Below are positions 9,156 to 18,141 of a stretch of 64,000 bases of DNA, one piece after another. Where the stretch lies: the NCBI GenBank assembly GCA_905214865.1, contig CAJMNO010000007.1:1-64000 (forward strand), written 5' to 3'. A program made the translations under genes and the position numbers. Numbering within the stretch: position 1 is the first letter of the stretch; the number at the start of each line of letters is the position of its first letter. The notes below the pieces were generated by a model, which saw only the letters and a program-made list of their open reading frames with translations, made no database searches and had not been told where the DNA came from. The stretch is from an uncultured bacterium (lineage in GTDB: Bacteria; Actinomycetota; Coriobacteriia; Coriobacteriales; Atopobiaceae).

Positions 9156-10055
9156 CTACAGCGTGGTGCCGAACCACTTCTTCTCCAGCTCGTCCAGGCT
9201 GCCGTCCGACTTCATCTCCTCGATGGCGGCGTTGAGGTCCTTGGTGAGCTTGGTGTTCTTCTTGCTCACGACGATGCCGTACTGCTCGCCCGTGGCGATG
9301 GAGATGGCGACGGTCAGGTCGGTGTACGACTTGGTGCACATGTAGCTCGCGACGGGCAGGTCGATCACGCAGGCGTTGTAGAGGCCGCTCTGCACGCCGG
9401 TCATGGCCTGGATTGCGTCGTCGAGCGGGACGCAGGTGGCGTTGGGCAGGTTCTCCTTCACCCAGTCCTCGCCGGTGGTGCCGGACTGCACGGCGATCTT
9501 CTTGTCGCTCTTGTCCAGTGCCTCCTGGGTCTTGTCGGTGGCGCTCTTCTGTGTCACCAGGCCCTGGTTGGAGTCGAGGTACGACTCGGTGAAGTCGATC
9601 TCCTCCTTGCGCTCGTCGGTAATCGTGAACGCGGAGACGCCCACGTCCGCCTTGCCGCCCTGCTTGATCATGGGAATGATCGTGTCGAACTTGGTGGGCG
9701 AGAGCCACGTCATCTCAAGCCCGAGCTTCTTCGCCAGGGCATCCATCATGTCGATCTCGAAGCCCTCGGGCGTGGTGGAGCCGTCGGGGATGGACTCGAG
9801 CGGGGGATACGCCATGTCCGAGACGCCCGTGAGCTTGCCCTTGGTCACGAGGATGTACTCGCTTGCACCCGACGCGCTGGAGTCTGCTGCGGCGGCGCCG
9901 GAGTCCGAGGATGATGCCGACGAGGACGAGGCCGAGCTCGAGTTGCCTCCCGAGCTGCAGCCGGCAAGGCCCATCGCGAACGCCATGCCGAGCGCGGAGC
10001 CAGCTCCCTTCACGAATGCCTTCCTGGTGATGTTCCTCTCGTTCGAAGCTGTCAT
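9156..10055 (-). CDS. Amino-acid ABC transporter substrate-binding lipoprotein (family 3), copy 2
   Basis: A protein of 299 residues with a basic N-terminus (ITRKAFVK), a hydrophobic segment and lipobox LAGC with Cys 33, then a Ser/Ala-rich linker to about residue 70. The binding domain keeps GFEIDMMDALAKKLG, KADVGVSAFTITDERK and SYLDSNQGL. It is the most divergent of the three paralogs: its Tat motif has RK rather than RR, and it reads SYLDSNQ where the others read DPYLDSNQ. This may mean a different amino-acid preference. The ATG at 10055 is preferred, as AAGGG lies about 10 nt upstream; ATG 10067 is in frame. Its own terminator and AT-rich upstream region argue for separate transcription. 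Confidence 0.9.
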   Translation of the reverse strand: MTASNERNITRKAFVKGAGSALGMAFAMGLAGCSSGGNSSSASSSSASSSDSGAAAADSSASGASEYILVTKGKLTGVSDMAYPPLESIPDGSTTPEGFEIDMMDALAKKLGLEMTWLSPTKFDTIIPMIKQGGKADVGVSAFTITDERKEEIDFTESYLDSNQGLVTQKSATDKTQEALDKSDKKIAVQSGTTGEDWVKENLPNATCVPLDDAIQAMTGVQSGLYNACVIDLPVASYMCTKSYTDLTVAISIATGEQYGIVVSKKNTKLTKDLNAAIEEMKSDGSLDELEKKWFGTTL

Positions 10056-10255
10056 GGCTCCCACCATCCCTTGTCGTCCCTATTTGCTTGGCTGTCAGTT
10101 GCGCGCCCGGGGGTTGCTCCGTGCGTTGAGTGCATTGTGCCGCTTGCTTTCAGGGTGGGTACCGTCGTCGCGTCCACCGTAACTGAAAAGTTATAATCAA
10201 GACTCAAAACGTAAAAGAAAGAGAATAAATAGCTCAGTATTTGCACAATAGATAG

Positions 10256-10295
10256 AGAAAAAGATAGGGCCCACGACATTGTCGCAGGCCCTATC
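10256..10295 (-). terminator. Terminator of binding-protein copy 3
   Basis: Stem GATAGGGCC (10263-10271) with GGCCCTATC (10287-10295); read on the minus strand it is followed by five T. It lies about 57 bp after the stop codon at 10353. Confidence 0.85.
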
Positions 10296-10352
10296 GGCAC
10301 CGCCGGCGTTGGAGACTGGGAGCACCGGCGGAAAGGGAGGTCGATCTTGGAG

Positions 10353-11231
10353 TTAGGAGGAGATGACGGAGCCGAACCAGGTCTTCTCGATGCTGTCCTG
10401 CGTGCCGTCCGCCTTGATGTCCTTCAGCGCCTTGTTCACGGCCTTGAGCAGGGCGGTGTTGTTCTTGTTGATGACCGCGCCGTACTGCTCGCCCGTGGGG
10501 ATCTCTCCGCCGTCGGGAATCTCGAGGTCGGAGTAGGCAATCTTGATCTCGTACTGCGTCACGGGCAGGTCGGCGACGCATGCGTTGTAGAGGCCGCTCT
10601 GCACGCCGGTCATGGCCTGGATGATGTCGTCCAGTGGCACGATGGTGGCTTTGGGCAGGTTCTCCTTGGCCCAGTCCTCACCGGTGGTGCCGGACTGAAC
10701 GGCAATCTGCATACCGCTTGCATTGAGGGCGTCCTGCGTGGTTGCCGAGGCGCCCTTCTTCACCACGATGGACTGGTTGGAGTCCAGGTAGGGGTCGCTC
10801 ATCGCGACCTCCTCCTTGCGCTCGTCGGTGATGGTGATGGCACCCAGCGAGATGTCGGCCTTGCCACCCTGCTTGATGGTGGGGACGATGGTGTCAAACT
10901 GGACGGAGGGGAGGATGTTCTCCGCCAGGTTGAGCCTCTTGCAGATCTCCTTGTACATGTCCACGTCGAAGCCGACGAAGTCCTTGCTGTCGGGGTCAAT
11001 GGAGACGAACGGCGGGAAGTTGAAGTTGCTGATCATCGTGAGCTTGCCATCGTTGACCAGGTTGTAGTCACCCGAGGAGCTGGAGGAGTCTGACGCGGAG
11101 GAGTCCGAGCCTGAGCTCGAGTCCGTGCTGCTGCTAGAGCTGCCGGAGGTGGAGCCGCAACCCACAAGGCCGACCGTGAGGCCAAGGCCACAGACGGCGA
11201 GGAAGTCGCGACGAGAAAGGTTTGCCTTCAT
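10353..11231 (-). CDS. Amino-acid ABC transporter substrate-binding lipoprotein (family 3), copy 3
   Basis: A protein of 292 residues with Tat-type signal LSRRDFLA, lipobox LVGC (Cys 25) and a Ser/Asp-rich linker. The binding domain matches copy 1 nearly motif for motif (GFDVDMYKEICKRLN, KADISLGAITITDERK, DPYLDSNQSIVVKKG), so the two are recent duplicates. The ATG at 11231 gives the same first residues as copy 1 (MKANL). Upstream, 11391-11414 contains AAATAAATGTAGATTCATGC, which looks like a weak arginine-repressor box; this is only suggestive. As for the other copies, partner transport genes must be elsewhere. Confidence 0.92.
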   Translation of the reverse strand: MKANLSRRDFLAVCGLGLTVGLVGCGSTSGSSSSSTDSSSGSDSSASDSSSSSGDYNLVNDGKLTMISNFNFPPFVSIDPDSKDFVGFDVDMYKEICKRLNLAENILPSVQFDTIVPTIKQGGKADISLGAITITDERKEEVAMSDPYLDSNQSIVVKKGASATTQDALNASGMQIAVQSGTTGEDWAKENLPKATIVPLDDIIQAMTGVQSGLYNACVADLPVTQYEIKIAYSDLEIPDGGEIPTGEQYGAVINKNNTALLKAVNKALKDIKADGTQDSIEKTWFGSVISS

Positions 11232-11583
11232 GCTAGTGTCTCCGTCCCTTGTTGCTTGCACCTGACGCCCGGTGTCTCCGTGCGTTGACTTAGTTCTATT
11301 GTCGTTGCGGCCTCACGGGCGGCCGCATTCCCCATCCGTAACAAAATGGATTTGGAAATGAACTAAATTCGCAAACCTCCGATACGAGCTGAAATAAATG
11401 TAGATTCATGCATACGAGAGATGCGAGCGTACATTCATCCGACTCATCTGCCATGGGGTGTCGGCTTTGGAGAAGGTTGTCTCTTCTCTCGCCTGATTGC
11501 GTGGTGTGGCCTCGTCCCGTGTAGGTTTGGAATGCGGGCACGTGGTCTTTCCTCCCCTTGATCGGATGGTGCGTCGCCCGCCC

Positions 11584-11694
11584 AATAAGATTTGACGCGG
11601 TTAGGGTGTCACAAACGCGTCAAGTTTTACTGAACTCGAAGTTTCGTAAGGATTGACGCGGATAGGGTGGCCCTAACCGCGCCAAATCTTATGG
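11584..11694. repeat. Double TTGACGCG palindrome, locus 1
   Basis: Two palindromes of about 50 bp, each TAAG(A/G)(A/T)TTGACGCG...CGCGTCAA.TCTTA-like, with GACGCG at 11594 and 11655 (61 bp apart). The linker TGAACTCGAAGTTTCG resembles those of the copies at 16222 and 52173. A second GC-rich stretch separates it from the repeat array at 11755. Confidence 0.8.
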
Positions 11695-11754
11695 ATCGCA
11701 TGGGGAGCCCGGGTCGAGGGCACGCCACCGGCCGTGGTCCCCGACGGAGCCTGC

Positions 11755-11980
11755 TGCTCAGGAATCTTGAGCTGTGACAATCGCAAGGGGGATGGTGGAC
11801 CTCCAGAACGCCGAGGGTGCTGAGGAATCTTGAGCTGTGGCAATCTGGAGGGCTCACCAGATGAGGAAAGCGGAGTTTTTGCGGCGTGTGCCCCTCATCC
11901 TGCCCCTATTTCCTGCCAAAGGTTGCGGTTTCTCGGCGGTTCCCGTCCGCGGATTGCCACAACTCCGTTTTCCTCAGCAG
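11755..11980. repeat. Array of CTGAGGAA...TGGCAATC units
   Basis: Units of about 27 bp with constant ends (CTGAGGAA and TGGCAATC) and a variable centre around GAG. Forward units have GAG at 11769, 11832 and 11873. Inverted units begin TGCCA at 11914 (diverged) and 11955. Distances are 63, 41 and 41 bp. The same ends with a different centre (CGAGTAT) occur at 33940-34088 and 47083-47249. The last unit abuts the stop codon of the MerR pseudogene. Confidence 0.7.
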
Positions 11981-11983
11981 CCC

Positions 11984-12760
11984 CTAGGCGAGACGTTCGA
12001 TCGCACTCGCAAGGAACCTACCCGCGCCGGGTGCCCAGGCATCGTAGTAGGCGAGGAACCTCTCGTCCGCGAGGTACATCTGGGCCAGCGAGCGGTGCGC
12101 CTCGGGGGAGTAGGTCCCCTCGGGCCAGAAGAGGCCGAGCCACGCCGCGTGCGCCCGCACTGCCGCCCGGGCGTGCGCGTCGTCTTGGTCGCCATCCGCG
12201 AGGCCCGCGACGACCTCGTCGCGCACTTTTGCCTCGAGCTCGCCGGCTCGCTTCAGGTCCTCGCCGCTCAGCCCCATGAACCGCTCGTTCGACGCGTCGA
12301 CCGCCTCGTTACCCCATCGCTCGCGGGCCTCGGCTCCGTAGCGTGCCTCGTTTTGGTCGACCAGTTCCTGCTTAAACACCTCGAACTTCTCCTCCGCGTC
12401 CACCGGCGCACCTCCGTCCATCTCTGCGAGCGATCGCTCCACGCTCCTGATGATCCCCTCCAGGTGGTCCCGTCGCGCCCTGAGCTCCGTGAGGTGTGAC
12501 GCGAGCGCCTCCCGCCTGTCAAAGTCGGGGCTGTCCAGGATCCTGCGGATTTCGGGCAATCCCATCTCGAGCTCGCGATAGAGAAGGACCTGCTGCATGC
12601 GGTCCACCTCCTCGCGGCCGTACACGCGATAGCCATTGGCCAGGCGGTGGGGATGGATGAGCCCGCACCGCTCTTAGTGGTGGAGCGCGCTCACGCTGGT
12701 CCCCGTGAGCTCGGCAAACTGCCCGACCGCGTAGGGCTCCTCGCTCCGCCCTGCTCCCAT
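11984..12760 (-). pseudogene. MerR-family regulator with TipAS domain, interrupted by a stop codon
   Basis: Read from ATG 12760 (GGAGGAGG ribosome site), the frame encodes a MerR helix-turn-helix. Codon 29 is TAA (12674-12676) exactly where the family has a conserved Tyr (ALHH-stop-ERCGLIHPHRL). Beyond it the frame continues unbroken for 230 codons through NGYRVYGREEVDRM, a coiled-coil and a TipAS drug-binding domain (WLGLFWPEGTYSPEAHRS). Full length would be 258 residues, normal for TipA-like proteins. Either it is a fresh pseudogene, or only the C-terminal drug-binding part is made by re-initiation (GTG 12625 and later). A sequencing error is possible. Confidence 0.85.
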
Positions 12761-13047
12761 GCCAGCCTCCTCCTCTCCACGGGTCCCGACCTTCTGGCAG
12801 AGATGGTAAGGCCTCAAGTGACTTGAGGGTCAAGCGTGGATTTGTGGCGGGTGTGGGGTCCGTGGTACGTTGTGGAGACTGTCGTCGGACGTGGCTCGCC
12901 AAGGCCTCGTCGCGGTCATGCGCCTGGTGTACTAGGTGGTGGAGGCTCTCGGCGGGGTGTTTGCGAGGGGGCGGGCGAGACATGCCTTGGTCATGGCAGC
13001 GGGGCGCATCCTCCCGGCAGTGAGCCCTCTCCGTGGTGTTTCTCTCC

Positions 13048-13800
13048 CTAGTCCTCGAAGATGGCCCATACGCGGGCGGGCAGCCCGGTCGCGCCCTCGA
13101 TGCGGGGTACGGACGCAAAGAGGACCGCTCCGGTGGGAGGCACCTTGTCCAGGTTGGCGAGAAGCTCCACCTGCACCTTGCCGCGCGTGAGGATGTAGCG
13201 CTCGGCCACCAGGTCGCCGGCGCGCTCGGCTCCCACGGAGGCGTCGGTGTCCAGGGTCTCGTGCCCAATCGCCTCGACGCCGCGCTCGTCCAGGAGGTAC
13301 CGGATCGTCTCGACCGTCCAGCCCGGGGCGTGCTCGCCCCCGTTGGCGTCCAGGTTCGCGAGGGCGTCGCCGTCGGGCCAGCGCTTGTACCAGTCGGTGC
13401 GGAGCGCCACGAACGAGCCGGCGGGAATCCTGCCGTGCCTCTGCTCGTGCTCCTCGATGTCGGCGATGGTCAGCTCGTAGTCGGCGTTTGCGGCCGCCTT
13501 GTCCGAGATGTCGATCACCACGAGCGGAAACACCAGGTCACGCTGGGAGTAGTCCTGCGAAAATGCCCCCTTGGGGTCAAAGTGCGCGGGAAAGTCGACG
13601 TGCGTGCCAAACTGGCCGGGGAACTTGAAGGTCTGGATCAGCGCCGAAAGCACGTCGGAGTCAAAGTCGTTGATCACCGCCCCCAGCTCGATCGATCCGT
13701 CCGGGAAGCCGCTCCAGTAGGGGCTGTCGTTGTTCACCTGGTGGGACAGCTCCACCCAGGAGAGGTTCTTGAGTTCGTTCACGGATGTCCAGAGGCTCAT
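13048..13800 (-). CDS. Cyclase-family metal-dependent hydrolase (kynurenine formamidase-like)
   Basis: A protein of 250 residues with the metal-binding signature of the cyclase family, QFGTHVDFPAHFDP, near residues 65-80. Members include bacterial kynurenine formamidase (KynB), isatin hydrolase and polyketide cyclases. No other tryptophan-degradation gene is nearby, so the substrate is not known. The ATG at 13800 follows GGAAG at a suitable distance. Two direct copies of GCAACCACTC lie upstream (minus strand, about 13820-13860), a possible operator. The protein is predicted to be cytosolic. Confidence 0.82.
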   Translation of the reverse strand: MSLWTSVNELKNLSWVELSHQVNNDSPYWSGFPDGSIELGAVINDFDSDVLSALIQTFKFPGQFGTHVDFPAHFDPKGAFSQDYSQRDLVFPLVVIDISDKAAANADYELTIADIEEHEQRHGRIPAGSFVALRTDWYKRWPDGDALANLDANGGEHAPGWTVETIRYLLDERGVEAIGHETLDTDASVGAERAGDLVAERYILTRGKVQVELLANLDKVPPTGAVLFASVPRIEGATGLPARVWAIFED

Positions 13801-14571
13801 CGGTCTTCCTTTCGTCGGAGTGGTTGCAAGCTGCGATTCGAATGAGTGGTTGCGTGCGATTGTGCGAATGCACAAGGCAGTCCCATGGCACTGGGGATGT
13901 CACCGCACGGCGTTCCGAGTCTGTGGCGCGGTGGGGTGGGTGATGGGCGAGAGGCACGTTGCCTCCTGCCGTCGTCTTCACATTCGGGTGTCTATGGGGT
14001 GGCCGAGCCAGCCAACGCCGGTATGTGGGGCCGGGACGTGGCGAGGGACGAGAAGGGACCCTCGGGCAGGGCCCTGGGAGCATGGCGCGGTGTGTCTCAC
14101 CTGTGCCTTTGCCTAGTTGGCCCTGTGCCGCGTCCCGCACATCATTCGAGTGCAGGGAGCGGGGCGGCACGCGTTGGTCATTCGTCCCGTCGACGCGATG
14201 GACTGTGGCATGTGCCTCATGGCTCCCTCCGTTCTGCACCCGGTCCTTCAGGTTGCGGAAGATGCTACTGGGGAAGTGTGATTTGGTCAAACGCATGGTT
14301 CCGATGACGGGCTATCTGTGGGTCATATGGCGGAGACGAGTCGCCCGCCAGTGGTCGGCGACGGGGCATCCTCCCGATGAGCCCCCGTGTTTCATGAGGT
14401 CCGCGCGCGTGGGTGCCGTCGACCGTGGCTTCCCCCATAGGCCACTGCCAGGGGAGAGAAGCGCCGGCCCCAGGTTGCGGCTAATCTCCCGCGGGCTCCG
14501 TGGCCCCGTCGGCCGTACCGCCTGCGGTTGCGTGCGCGTTCATTGCGGGAACGCCGGCCCCTGAGCTGCGG
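13801..14571. other. Long gene-less stretch
   Basis: About 770 bp between two minus-strand genes. No frame has a ribosome site plus a recognisable product. Near 14470-14510 is an imperfect copy of the 3' end of the next gene (GCGGCTA.TCTCCCG.GGG at 14476 and 14569), suggesting a small local duplication. Nothing else was seen. Confidence 0.5.
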
Positions 14572-15771
14572 CTAGTCTCCCGTGGGCCTCTCGTTCCCGC
14601 GGTGCGAGAGCCTCGCCGCACGCCACGTCACGAACCTCTCGAAGTAGATCTTGACCAGCGCGGCGCACGGCACGGCCACGAACATGCCAAGCACGCCGCC
14701 CACCTTGCCACCAACGATGAGCGCGACGATCACGACGATGGGGTGGACCTCCACGGAGTCGGCCAGGATCTTGGGGTTCACGATCTGGCCGTCCACAAAC
14801 TGGATCACCGCCAGCACGATGACCGAGACCACAAACGTGGTGAGGTCGGCGCCGATCAGGCACGAGAGGGCCGTGGCGGCGTATGCAACGATGGGCCCCA
14901 CGTAGGGGATGAGGTTGCCAATGCCCGTGGCGATGCCGATGAGGACCGCGTACGGGACGTCCACCACCGACAGCGAGATGGTGACCGCGATGCCCATGAG
15001 CAGGGCATCGACGAACTGCCCGCGCATGTATCCCGTGAACGTGCGGCGGACGTCGTCGGCAAACGTCTGCAGGTGCTCGTAGGCGCTCTCGCCCAGCATG
15101 GAGCCGAGCGCCCGGCGCCAGTAGTCGGCCAGGTTCCGGGCATCGATCAGAAAGTAGACGCAGATCACCGTCGCGAGCACCGTGTTGGAGAGGAAGTCCT
15201 TCACGGCGTCAAAGCTCGATGTCACGGTCTGTCCCAGGTTTCCGCCCGACGTGGCAAAGACGTGCTGGAGGCTGCTGAGCGCGGCGTCCACGTCCGCCTG
15301 GCTGGCACCCAGCGACAGCGCGGCCTTCTCGATTCCCTGAAACGCCAGGGGCATGCTGCTCTTGACGTAACCCGCCAGCTCGGCGAGGTTGCCAAACGAG
15401 ATTGACCGGATGCTGTTGGTCACAAACGCGAGGATGGCCGAGACGATCACGGCGACCAGGCCCGCGACGACCAGCACCACGATAACGACCGACAGCGCGT
15501 GTCGGGCGCCTTCCGACCGCGGGAGGATGCCCACGCGCGCGAGCGAGGCGTCGACCCGCGTGACCGCCGGCCACAGGAGGCACGCCGCCAGCCCGCCGAT
15601 GACGAGCGGGTTCACGATCGCGAGGACCCACGCCCCCGCGGTTCCCAGCGCCTCCCCAATCTGCGGCAGGTAGATGCCCACGTTGACGACGAGCACCAGG
15701 ACGATGGCCGTCGCGATGACATAGCGGCTGATGGTCGAGTACCTCTCGTTGTCGAGGCCAAAGTGGCTCAC
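14572..15771 (-). CDS. AI-2E family transporter-like membrane protein
   Basis: A protein of about 399 residues with the build of the AI-2E/PerM family: two N-terminal membrane segments, a pair ending VLVVAGLVAVIVSAIL, a long amphipathic stretch, then a C-terminal cluster of segments including YAVLIGIATGIGNLIPYVGP, a family signature. Members are putative exporters; proven substrates are few. GTG at 15771 is taken as the start because GGAGG lies 5 nt upstream; in-frame ATGs at 15816 and 15831 lack such sites. It stands alone, flanked by gene-poor DNA on both sides. Confidence 0.85.
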   Translation of the reverse strand: MSHFGLDNERYSTISRYVIATAIVLVLVVNVGIYLPQIGEALGTAGAWVLAIVNPLVIGGLAACLLWPAVTRVDASLARVGILPRSEGARHALSVVIVVLVVAGLVAVIVSAILAFVTNSIRSISFGNLAELAGYVKSSMPLAFQGIEKAALSLGASQADVDAALSSLQHVFATSGGNLGQTVTSSFDAVKDFLSNTVLATVICVYFLIDARNLADYWRRALGSMLGESAYEHLQTFADDVRRTFTGYMRGQFVDALLMGIAVTISLSVVDVPYAVLIGIATGIGNLIPYVGPIVAYAATALSCLIGADLTTFVVSVIVLAVIQFVDGQIVNPKILADSVEVHPIVVIVALIVGGKVGGVLGMFVAVPCAALVKIYFERFVTWRAARLSHRGNERPTGD

Positions 15772-16221
15772 GCGCACCTCCGTGTTGGTCTGGGCGTTTG
15801 TCGCCCCCGGTCGCATCGCCGTCAAAGACATGCGGCGATGCCGCCCCAGCCGAGGCAGGACGTTTCCTCTCAGCAGTATCGCGACACCAACCGCGAGACT
15901 TGTAAGGAATGTACCAGAGAAGCGAAAGGGGAGAGACACGCGCCGCCTGGGTCGGGCACCCATCCCGCTGGCATAGCCGGGCCTCTGCCTGCCCGCGCGT
16001 CTCGCCCGCCGGATGGGCAAGGGGCCCTTAACCTCACGGATTAGCCGACTGGCCCGGACTTTCCCGGTTCCCGTTCCTGCCGCCGTGTCTCGCCTAGCCC
16101 TGACTACCTGGCCTCCCACATTGTCGATGGGTCTGGCCGGCCCGGATTCCCCGAGACCTCCCACGCCGCCGGTTCCCGGCTGGTCCGGACTTTCCCTGCT
16201 CTCTCCCCTGCCCCAGCCGTC

Positions 16222-16335
16222 TCGTAAGGATTGACGCGTTTAGATGCTTCCTAACCGCGTCAATCTTTACGGAACTTCGAATCCCATAAGAAAAGTCGCG
16301 TTTAGGGGAGGCCTAAACGCGACAAATCTTACGAG
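16222..16335. repeat. Double TTGACGCG palindrome, locus 2
   Basis: Two palindromes of about 50 bp with GACGCG at 16233 and GTCGCG at 16295 (62 bp apart), joined by ACGGAACTTCGAATCCCATAAG-like sequence. The linker is almost the same as at locus 3 (52173-52282). The second palindrome carries TCGCG in both arms, a compensated change that keeps the symmetry. Confidence 0.8.
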
Positions 16336-16361
16336 ACCTACTTCCGGGTTCCGCGACGGGT

Positions 16362-16505
16362 GCCGGGGAGCGCCGGGGGAGACGGGCGACCGCCGGCGAC
16401 GGACGCCGGGGGAGATGGTCGGCTGCCTTAGTCGGATCCTGGGGGAGATGGGCCCGGCTATTGTCGGGCTCCGGGGGGAGACGGGCAACGGCCTTGGCCG
16501 GGGCA
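16362..16505. repeat. 33-bp tandem repeat, four copies
   Basis: GAGAYGG recurs at 16379, 16412, 16445 and 16478, exactly every 33 bp, within units of the form CCGGGGGAGAYGGGC followed by a GC-rich half ending in GTCGG. A decayed fifth copy may precede it. The period is a multiple of three, but no convincing gene covers the region on either strand. Confidence 0.75.
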
Positions 16506-16524
16506 CCCTCCCATGGCGCACCGG

Positions 16525-17046
16525 CTACTCCGCGTGCCGGCGGCGCCACTCGCTCGGGCTCATCCCGCACCACGAGTTGAACGCGCGCAGAAAGCTGTTG
16601 AGCTCCAGATAACCCAGCAGGTACGCGATCTGGTCGGTCCCCATGGCGGTGGTGCCCAGGTAGTGCTTGGCGAGGAGCTCGCGCGTGTGGTTGAGCTGCT
16701 TCTGAAACGTGGTCCCCTCGTTGCTCAGCTTGCGCTGCAGGCTCCTGCGGCTCACGCCCAGCCGCCGTGCAACGTCGTCGGCGCCGCACTCGCCGGCGGG
16801 CAGCATCTCGACCAGGGCGCTGCGGACGCGCGCGGCAAACGACTCGTCCGCTTCGAGCTCGGCGAGGCGACGCCCCAGTTCGGGCTCAAAGTAGCTCCAC
16901 ATGGCATCGTTGTGGCTCACGAACGGCACGTCCATGTCGGCAGAGCGGAAGCCGATGACGTTGCGCGGGGCCGCTTCCACGGTGCAGCCCAAAACTCTGC
17001 AAACGCGTTGTCCTCCGGGGGCTCCTGCATCTGGGCGGACGTGGCG
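16525..17046 (-). pseudogene. AraC-family regulator, C-terminal part only
   Basis: The frame holds the end of an arabinose-binding-like sensor domain (RVLGCTVEAAPRNVIGFR) and a complete C-terminal AraC DNA-binding domain (VARRLGVSRRSLQRKLSNEG, then YLLGYLELNSFLRAFNSW). Homology continues upstream in frame past TTG 16992 to a TGA just above 17046, then stops. About 170-180 N-terminal residues expected of the family are missing. Without them it is most likely a relic, although a free DNA-binding domain of about 155 residues could still be made. Confidence 0.7.
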
Positions 17047-17361
17047 TCAATCCTCTCGCGCCGCATGCCTGCCCCCAAGCGGCAGGACGTAGACGAGCGA
17101 CGAGACCAGTATTGCTTGACGACGAGAAGGATACGGGGATGGGGGAGACGAAAGAACGTCATCGCGTGCCACGCTGCTATCAAAGCGCGCCACCTTGGGG
17201 GAGAGACGCGCCACCCTGCGTGAAACGTGCGCCATCCCCCTGGCATGGTAGGGGGAATCCCTGCTCTCCCCGCTCGCCTGGCTAAGTACTTCGTACGGTA
17301 GCCATGCAGCCACGTTGTCCACAGGTAAATGACTCATAGAAGAGGGGATGGCGGACCGCCC
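17047..17361. other. Gene-less stretch
   Basis: About 315 bp with no credible gene. It contains a REP-like stretch (GGGGGAGAG at 17200, CATCCCCCTGGCATGG at 17230), similar to those after the SNF2 gene. Confidence 0.45.
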
Positions 17362-17848
17362 TTGGTAGCGAACGGCCCGTGGGGGGCACCCACGCGGGCG
17401 AGTTCCTGCCAGCCGGGTCCCGTTTCCGTCCCGATTGGCAGCGGAAGCCCTGCGTGTGTGCTCACGCGGGCGACTTCCCGCCGGCAATCCGCCGTTCCGC
17501 CGACCCATGGCGGCCAAAGCCCGATGTGAGCACTTTCCCGTCAGGGAGAAGGGCTGGGCATCGGGGATGGCGGACGTTTCCCCAGGTGGGAGGACAGCGG
17601 CCCATGCCTGACGAATAGCCCATGGCAGGAAACTCCCGACATGAGTGCTCACGTCGGGGGTTCCCTGCCAAGCGGGCTCCCTTTCGGGCTCGGATGGCAG
17701 CCGCCTCCCAATTTGAGCACTCACATCGGGAGTTCTTTGCCACCGTCATGGGGCTGACGGGAGCCCAACTGGGGGGACGCGACGCCGGGACGCCGCCATG
17801 GTAGCCAGAGCCCCGCGAAGGCGCACACATCAGGAGTTCATTGCCAGT
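17362..17848. repeat. GTGAG-nn-CTCAC palindrome array 1 (six units)
   Basis: Six units of about 50 bp with ends TGGCAGGAA-like and TTCCTGCCA-like around GTGAG-nn-CTCAC. Centres are near 17387, 17459, 17531, 17646, 17718 and 17822, giving spacings of 72, 72, 115, 72 and 104 bp. The best-preserved unit is at 17623-17674. No gene is present in the array. Confidence 0.8.
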
Positions 17849-18015
17849 GGGCCCCTCCGCGGAGTATGAGAGCTTCGGTCCGCGAGCGAACCGAAGCTCT
17901 CCCATTCTTAGACCATTGATTCCCTGCCTCGTGGAGCTTGGCTTGGAGTCCGAGGGTCTGGGCATCGTCGGATTCATGCGCGGGCGACGTCTGACAAGAA
18001 CTTTGCGGCACAAGA

Positions 18016-18050
18016 GAGGGGGCGACCCCCGTTTCTGGGAGTCGCCCCTG
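18016..18050 (-). terminator. Probable terminator of the exported hydrolase gene
   Basis: On the minus strand AGGGGCGACTCCC pairs with GGGGGTCGCCCCCT and is followed by a short pyrimidine run. It lies about 90 bp past the stop codon at 18142. Confidence 0.5.
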
Positions 18051-18141
18051 TTCGGCAGCTAGTGGGAGCGAGGCGTACCGTGATGCCGGCGGATGGGGCA
18101 GCGGCCGAGGTCGTCGCTCCTCTCGCCTGGGAACTCGCACC

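Noticed and set aside
8940..11420. Clear arginine-repressor operators ahead of each binding-protein gene
   Set aside because: Only the copy 3 leader has a reasonable half-conserved box; the other leaders do not match, so no operator was annotated.
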